From NCBI GenBank assembly GCA_031284105.1, contig JAITAN010000047.1:1-9014 (forward strand): a DNA stretch of 9,014 bases. The letters run 5' to 3'. The position numbers and the translations under genes were made by a program. The notes under the pieces are model-generated. The model searched no databases, was not told the origin of the DNA, and saw only the letters and a list, made by a program, of their open reading frames with translations. This document shows, piece by piece, positions 4,725 to 9,014 of this stretch (positions are counted from its first letter, which is position 1; each line of letters opens with the position of its first letter). The stretch is from Treponema sp. GTDB lineage: Bacteria > Spirochaetota > Spirochaetia > Treponematales > Breznakiellaceae.

Positions 4725-7025
4725 ATGGCAAACGATAAAAAATCTTCATTATATGGCGATCAGGGTGGCGAAGAAGCAGTTACTGAACTTGATGAATACG
4801 GCGTATGGGTGAAAAGCGACCCTGCCGAAATAAGTGCAAGTGAGAGTGAGGACATCGATTTCCCTATTCCTAACGATGTAGTATTACCCGATATTGAAGA
4901 GATTTCAGCCGATGAGCTGGGATTCCCATTAGCAGAGGAAATTGATGATTTGGATAAAGAGTTTATACCAGAAAATTTAGAAAATAGTATCGAAGACCTA
5001 GATTCTATTTCATTTGATAACATTTTTGATGCTGATCTTGATGATATTGAAGAATTACGTGTAGAAGATATTCTTAAAGCGGATGCTGATTTTATTGTGA
5101 ATGAAGAGGCTGGGGAAGATCAGAAGATTACAACAGAAGTACCGACCATTGACGCCCTGTCTCTCGGTAATGAGACGGGAGATGCCGTGGAGCCGGTTTC
5201 AGAACAGCCTGTCGGTAATGGAATTGTATCCGGTGAGAATGTTGGTGTTAGTGAAGAAGCTGCTGGGGATACGGAAAAGGCTCTTGAAAGGGGAGCAACA
5301 GAACTTTTTATGGAAGATTTTCTGGACGATTCTCCTTTTGATGACGATGAAATATTCGGTAAAGAGAATACGGAAGCATCCGTACCAGAGACCGAAGAAG
5401 CAGCGCCGCCGTCCGTTGCCACGGATGAACCTGACGAAGCGGAACTCGTTCTTGCTGAAATAGTGGACGGGACGGCACCGGAAGCTCCTGCACCTGAAAT
5501 CGCTCTGGGAGCGAAACCCGTTCTTGCTGAAACAGAAGAAGTTATTGGCAATACGGCGGAAGGAGCGGTACCGGAAGCCACTGTGCCTGAAATCGCTCTG
5601 GAAACGGAATCTGTCTCGGCTGAAACAGAAGAAGCTGTTGACAATACGGCGGACGGGAGGAAACCGGAGATTGTGCAGCAAAATCCAAGCGTTCATTCCG
5701 TAACAGAGATAAATCTCTCTACAGAGCTCCTCTTGCGTATTGCCGAAGAGCTGTCTTCCATAAGGCAGGAACTATCAACCCTGAAACAGGATTTCTTTAC
5801 AAACCGCACTCGTGAACCTGTGGCTCCCACACCGGCTCCCATAGAAGATTTGCCGGAATCCATAGAAGATTTGCCGGAATCCGAAGAAAAAGAAGCGGTA
5901 TTTCATGGTGGATTTTTTGATGATTCGGGTGACGAGAAGATCGCTCTTACCGGTAATGAGCTTGATAATATCCTCATGTCTGCAGATTTCACCGAAGAAG
6001 CAGGCGTGGATATATCCGAAGATGTACTAGAAGGCATGCCGGAAGCCGCAAAAATCGAACCTGTCCCAGAAGTACTCGAAGCATCTCATAGCGGATTTTT
6101 TGGTGATTCGGATGATGAGAAGCTCGCCCTTACCGGTAATGAGCTTGATAATGTCCTCATGTCTGCGAGTTTCACCGAGGAAATAGGAGAAGACATATCC
6201 GAAGCCGCGCTGGAAATGGTTGAAATTGAACCTGTTCCAGAAACTTCGGAAAAGACGCTAGAAGATGCTTCTGTGGAAATTGACGAAGTGATTCTAGATC
6301 CTTCAAAAGATTCGGAAGAGCTTCAGTGGTTACGGGAAGAAGGCGTTGAACCTATTACGCCTGCGCTGGAAGATAGCAGTTATCTTGAAGCGGATCCTAT
6401 CGCCCAGCAAGAATCAGAGGTTGAAGACATTGATCTCTCTGATGTAGTCATAGAAGAGCCGGATCTTTCAGGGCAACTGCAAGAAAATCCGTTACAAGAA
6501 CCTGTACTGGAAGCTATTACCTTTGACGATATGCCTTTGGATCTTTCTGATGAGGATATATTTGCGGGCGCAGATACTGCTGTTCAGGAAAAATCCGAGG
6601 AAGAGCCTCTATTGGAAATACCTGTGGAAACACCCGCAGAAATACTTCCCGAAGTGGTTTCTGTAGTGGAAGATATTCCAGTTGAACCTACGGATGCAGA
6701 GACTGCTGTTCAAGAAAAGCCCGAAGATGAGTCCCTATTGGAAATACCGGCGGAAGCGCCTATAGAAACGTTTCCTGAAGCGAAACCCACTCCCATTACG
6801 GAAGAACCTCCGGCGGTCGAACCGGCGAAAGCGCCGCCCTTTGTACCGGCAGAACCTACAAGGTTGAACAATATACCGCCCACCATTCAGCAAGAACTCA
6901 AGACCGTTCTTTCCTACATGGATCAGCTTCTAGAATCTTTACCCGAAGAAAAAATTGAAGAATTCGCGGCGTCCAAGTATTTTGATATCTATAAAAAACT
7001 CTTCTCGGAGTTGGGCTTGGTATAA
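4725..7025 (+). CDS. Large acidic, low-complexity repeat protein of unknown function
   Basis: The 766-residue protein is dominated by Glu, Asp, Pro and Ala. I see no cysteine, no signal peptide and no membrane segment, so it is probably cytoplasmic and largely disordered. Three parts look ordered: an N-terminal motif LDEYGVWVKSDP (22-33), a short coiled coil ELLLRIAEELSSIRQELSTL (from 334), and a helical C-terminus (713-766) ending in EEFAASKYFDIYKKLFSELGLV. Between them are internal repeats: a 61-residue duplication (394-454 and 455 to about 508) with core ALTGNELDN, a tandem IEDLPES pair, and a TAVQEK...LLEIP repeat 42 residues apart. The start follows a good RBS and promoter. The ordered ends joined by a long acidic middle suggest a scaffold or interaction hub. 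From memory, ALTGxELDN-containing acidic proteins occur in other treponemes. No function is claimed. Confidence 0.85.
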   Translation: MANDKKSSLYGDQGGEEAVTELDEYGVWVKSDPAEISASESEDIDFPIPNDVVLPDIEEISADELGFPLAEEIDDLDKEFIPENLENSIEDLDSISFDNIFDADLDDIEELRVEDILKADADFIVNEEAGEDQKITTEVPTIDALSLGNETGDAVEPVSEQPVGNGIVSGENVGVSEEAAGDTEKALERGATELFMEDFLDDSPFDDDEIFGKENTEASVPETEEAAPPSVATDEPDEAELVLAEIVDGTAPEAPAPEIALGAKPVLAETEEVIGNTAEGAVPEATVPEIALETESVSAETEEAVDNTADGRKPEIVQQNPSVHSVTEINLSTELLLRIAEELSSIRQELSTLKQDFFTNRTREPVAPTPAPIEDLPESIEDLPESEEKEAVFHGGFFDDSGDEKIALTGNELDNILMSADFTEEAGVDISEDVLEGMPEAAKIEPVPEVLEASHSGFFGDSDDEKLALTGNELDNVLMSASFTEEIGEDISEAALEMVEIEPVPETSEKTLEDASVEIDEVILDPSKDSEELQWLREEGVEPITPALEDSSYLEADPIAQQESEVEDIDLSDVVIEEPDLSGQLQENPLQEPVLEAITFDDMPLDLSDEDIFAGADTAVQEKSEEEPLLEIPVETPAEILPEVVSVVEDIPVEPTDAETAVQEKPEDESLLEIPAEAPIETFPEAKPTPITEEPPAVEPAKAPPFVPAEPTRLNNIPPTIQQELKTVLSYMDQLLESLPEEKIEEFAASKYFDIYKKLFSELGLV
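5447..5666 (+). repeat. In-frame degenerate repeats of 24-31 codons (VLAETEE...PEIAL)
   Basis: Three successive copies encode VLAEIVDGTAPEAPAPEIAL, VLAETEEVIGNTAEGAVPEA... and VSAETEEAVDNTADGRKPE. Unit lengths differ, as expected from expansion and contraction within a Glu/Ala/Pro-rich linker. Confidence 0.55.
5840..5881 (+). repeat. Perfect 21-bp tandem duplication inside the acidic gene
   Basis: Bases 5840-5860 and 5861-5881 are identical and encode IEDLPES twice. Because 21 is a multiple of three, gain or loss of a unit keeps the frame. Exact identity suggests a recent event. Confidence 0.85.
5904..6248 (+). repeat. 183-bp in-frame duplication inside the acidic gene
   Basis: Copy 1 (5904-6086) and copy 2 (6087 to about 6248) encode HGGFFDDSGDEKIALTGNEL... 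and HSGFFGDSDDEKLALTGNEL..., and both go on to LDN, LMSA, FTEE, DISE and IEPVPE. The first 100 bp or so are much better conserved than the ends. Confidence 0.85.
6573..6777 (+). repeat. In-frame repeat, 126-bp offset, inside the acidic gene
   Basis: TAVQEKSEEEPLLEIPVETPAEILPE (from 6576) recurs as TAVQEKPEDESLLEIPAEAPIETFPE (from 6702). The copies are separated by a VVSVVEDIPVEPTD spacer. Confidence 0.7.
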
Positions 7026-7040
7026 AACAGCTCAATCGCC

Positions 7041-8429
7041 ATGAACAAACCGGTTCAAATGGAAAAAAGCGGGATAGAAGAGAAAAAGAAACTTCACTCC
7101 CGCTATAATCCGGTTGCGGAAGCAGAAAAGTACATCAATTCCCTGTCGTTACGGCAGGGAATTCTTTTTCTTATCCTAATAGAACCCGGTATGGGGTATA
7201 TGATCCCCATACTGGAAAAAAAAGTCCCTGATGCAAAGATCGTTGTATTACACGTTGAAGATGCCTATCCTGAAGGCAACGTTCAATCCTTGTTAGAAAA
7301 AGCCATACCAGATACGGAAGCCTCAACCATAGAGATCATTGAATGGCGACCGAGCCTGTCCCTTTACAAGGAGCGGTACGTCCGCTTGATGGTGGAAACC
7401 GTTGCATTTATCAAAAGAACCGATGCCAATAAGAGAACAACCGTGTATTTCGGTAAGAAATGGTTCCGAAATTTCTTCAGAAATATCGCCATTATTGAAG
7501 AATTCCTTGTTCCGGAGAAACATACCGGTTCCTGTATCATTGCAGGAGCCGGACCAAGCCTTGAAGAAGCTCTACCGATCATAAAAAGATTAAAGGAAAC
7601 AAAAAATATCTTTGTGCTTGCGGCTTCTTCCGCAGTGGAGCCGTTTCTTCATGCGAATTTGAAGCCTGATATGGTTGTCGCAACGGACGGCGGCAACTGG
7701 GCGTTGTTCCACCTATTTTCTACTCTGCGCCTCCATGGGCAAAATAGAGAAAATAAAAACACCCTTGCCGTAAGCACCGTCGCGGCCCTGCCTTCACAGG
7801 CGGCTTCCTCTCCTGTTCTCTTTATGACAGACGGAAGCTTGTGGCAGAAAACCGTACTTGCAGGACTCGGCATTCCTTTTCTCAATATGGTACAGCGGGG
7901 AACCGTTACTGCATCCGCGCTGGATCTGGCGTTCACACTCTTTCAGGGAAACGTTTTTATTGCGGGCATAGACCTTGCAAATGACGACATCCGCGCCCAT
8001 GCACGCCCTTATCCACTTGATTTTTACATGGAGTATGCAGACCGTCTCACCTGCACGTATTCGGTAGCCTTTGCCCGTACCGCAGAAGCTGCGGGAAGCA
8101 TGAATATCTACGCCGAGTGGTTCAAAAAGCAGATTCCGTCATACCCCAAACGGTTATATACCATTGGGAGAAACAATTCCGTCTTCTCATCGTTCCCTTC
8201 TTACGAACAGGCGCGCTGGACAAGCGGTACCATCGGCGTTTCCGCCGGCGGAGTCTTGTACAAGATGATACAAAACAAGGCAAAAAACAATACATCTCAA
8301 AAGGCGAAAACCATCCTTACGGCCGCGCTACGCGATTCTTCTACTATTAAACAAGAGCTTTTCGATCTTTTATCGGTACAGACGGAAGAAGAACTCATCG
8401 AAACAATATGCCGTGTATTGAAAAAGTAA
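7041..8429 (+). CDS. DUF115 / Maf-like (6-hydroxymethylpterin diphosphokinase MptE-like) protein
   Basis: The 462-residue product has the hallmarks of the DUF115/MAF_flag10 family (PF01973): CIIAGAGPSLEEALPIIKRLK with the GAGPS loop at 169-173, then ...LKPDMVVATDGG with D216, and later FIAGIDLA (306-313, D311). The N-terminal 160 residues (INSLSLRQGILFLILIEPGMGYMIPILEKK) match the extra domain found ahead of the core in spirochaetal and flagellar Maf proteins. Maf proteins transfer nonulosonic acids to flagellin in Campylobacter, Helicobacter and Aeromonas; archaeal relatives act in pterin synthesis. Flagellin or other glycosylation is therefore plausible but not shown. ATG 7041 lies 15 bp after the acidic gene's stop without a clear Shine-Dalgarno site; ATG 7059 is an alternative. 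Shared transcription with the acidic gene is likely. No membrane segment is evident. Confidence 0.8.
   Translation: MNKPVQMEKSGIEEKKKLHSRYNPVAEAEKYINSLSLRQGILFLILIEPGMGYMIPILEKKVPDAKIVVLHVEDAYPEGNVQSLLEKAIPDTEASTIEIIEWRPSLSLYKERYVRLMVETVAFIKRTDANKRTTVYFGKKWFRNFFRNIAIIEEFLVPEKHTGSCIIAGAGPSLEEALPIIKRLKETKNIFVLAASSAVEPFLHANLKPDMVVATDGGNWALFHLFSTLRLHGQNRENKNTLAVSTVAALPSQAASSPVLFMTDGSLWQKTVLAGLGIPFLNMVQRGTVTASALDLAFTLFQGNVFIAGIDLANDDIRAHARPYPLDFYMEYADRLTCTYSVAFARTAEAAGSMNIYAEWFKKQIPSYPKRLYTIGRNNSVFSSFPSYEQARWTSGTIGVSAGGVLYKMIQNKAKNNTSQKAKTILTAALRDSSTIKQELFDLLSVQTEEELIETICRVLKK
7137..7172 (+). terminator. Terminator-like hairpin inside the 5' part of the Maf-like gene
   Basis: AATTCCCTG (7137-7145) pairs perfectly with CAGGGAATT (7155-7163). 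Inside, a G-U pair and two G-C pairs close a TTA triloop, giving a stem of about 12 bp. CTTTTTCTT follows at once (7164-7172). This is the architecture of an intrinsic terminator, about 100 bases into the coding region. It may only reflect codon choice, or it may cause partial termination. Confidence 0.45.
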
Positions 8430-8541
8430 AGGAAATTACCATCTTTTATATAACGTATAAGCTGCTGTTCCATTTGTCGTATCGTTTCAATGTTCCGGCA
8501 GTCCATGTTTCTGGACTTCCCCCGATGTGACGGACGGTAGG
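8430..8541. other. Short spacer between converging genes, with a 6-bp hairpin
   Basis: AGTCCA (8500-8505) and TGGACT (8512-8517) form a small hairpin. The transposon end should lie somewhere here. A possible terminus is TGTGACGGACGG starting at 8526 (TG...CA type), but the other end of the element is outside the window, so this is only a guess. No clear terminator follows the Maf-like gene. Confidence 0.3.
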
Positions 8542-9014
8542 TTAAGCGGTGCCGTACTGTGTTAATGCTATCGGTATGGCATAGCCGAGCGCCGTAGACA
8601 TTCGGCGCTTATTATAATACGGTTCAATATACTCAAATACCTCTACCCTCTCCTCCTCTTTCGGGTGTCTCCCTTCTACTTTATCCGCTTCCGCTTTTAA
8701 CGTCTTAAAAAAACTCTCCGCACGGGCATTGTCCCGACGGTTCCCTTTCCGGCTCATACTCCGTCCGACCTGCGGACGCCGCGCCGACGGCGCGTCTCGA
8801 AATTCTTTACCGCAATACCGTACTCCCCGATCCGAATGAAAGAGGAGACCGCTCTTCGGCTTGCGGTTCGCGCGGGCCGTCATAAGCGCGTCGCACACAT
8901 GACCGGCTTCCCTGTCTTCCGAAAATGCCCGTCCTATCACGCTGCGATCCCATAAATCGAGTATCACCGTCACATACGGCCATCCGTTGTCGGTCTTCAG
9001 ATACGTTATGTCGG
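8542..9014 (-). CDS. IS3-family transposase (orfB), C-terminal part
   Basis: The reading frame runs off the window edge; 156 residues are visible, ending at TAA (8542-8544 on the complementary strand). It carries the rve/DDE integrase core: DITYLKTDNGWPYVTVILDLWDRSVIG with the first catalytic Asp, HSDRGVRY with the second, and SMSRKGNRRDNARAESFFKTLKAE with the Glu, then YYNKRRMSTALGY near the end. These are hallmarks of the IS3/IS150 group, which moves through a circular intermediate and usually makes OrfAB by frameshifting. The Asp-Glu spacing is 37 residues where 35 is usual, because of two extra residues around ARRPQVGRSM. The element could be active or decaying. GC-rich codons contrast with the neighbouring Maf-like gene. 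It lies tail to tail with that gene and does not interrupt it. Confidence 0.9.
   Translation of the reverse strand, partial: DITYLKTDNGWPYVTVILDLWDRSVIGRAFSEDREAGHVCDALMTARANRKPKSGLLFHSDRGVRYCGKEFRDAPSARRPQVGRSMSRKGNRRDNARAESFFKTLKAEADKVEGRHPKEEERVEVFEYIEPYYNKRRMSTALGYAIPIALTQYGTA

Noticed and set aside
5101..5463. Plus-strand frame of 120 codons in another frame of the acidic gene
   Set aside because: Its Arg/Lys/Leu-rich translation has no RBS or domain and is explained by the composition of the host gene.
5120..5696. Two long minus-strand frames (174 and 165 codons) inside the acidic gene
   Set aside because: GAA/GAT/GCN-rich coding sequence reads as TTC/ATC/NGC on the other strand with few stops, so long Ser- or Phe/Arg-rich shadows are expected.

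Overview
The window looks like chromosomal DNA of a treponeme-like spirochaete. Three things point that way. First, murG, cvpA and a propeller/HEAT protein form a compact cluster; from memory murG and cvpA are also adjacent in Treponema pallidum. Second, a very acidic, repetitive cytoplasmic protein is paired with a DUF115/Maf-like protein. Third, the coding regions have mid GC content and are separated by hairpin-rich repetitive spacers. The genus is an inference; no rRNA or tRNA gene is present to confirm it.

Layout: 1-312 is the 3' end of a MATE-family transporter. A hairpin-rich, probably repetitive spacer follows (313-774). At 775-4084 murG, cvpA and a secreted PQQ-type propeller/HEAT protein run head to tail with a 20-bp overlap and a 3-bp gap, so they are almost certainly co-transcribed. 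A 640-bp spacer (4085-4724) contains a GC-rich island (about 66% GC by hand count over 4201-4560) with a degenerate 23-bp tandem repeat, then an AT-rich stretch carrying a textbook extended -10 sigma-70 promoter. That promoter drives a 766-residue acidic repeat protein (4725-7025) and, 15 bp later, a DUF115/Maf-like protein (7041-8429). At the right edge, on the minus strand, is the C-terminal catalytic part of an IS3-family transposase (8542 to beyond the window).

Functionally, murG makes lipid II for peptidoglycan. CvpA and the propeller/HEAT protein probably act at or outside the inner membrane, but their roles are open. The acidic protein and the Maf-like enzyme share a transcription unit. 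Maf-family proteins modify flagellins in other bacteria, so a link to surface or flagellar glycosylation is a testable guess. A terminator-like hairpin just inside the Maf-like gene could lower its expression relative to the acidic protein. I found no CRISPR array, no RNA gene and no complete defence system. The least explained parts are the acidic protein and the GC-rich repeat island in front of its promoter.
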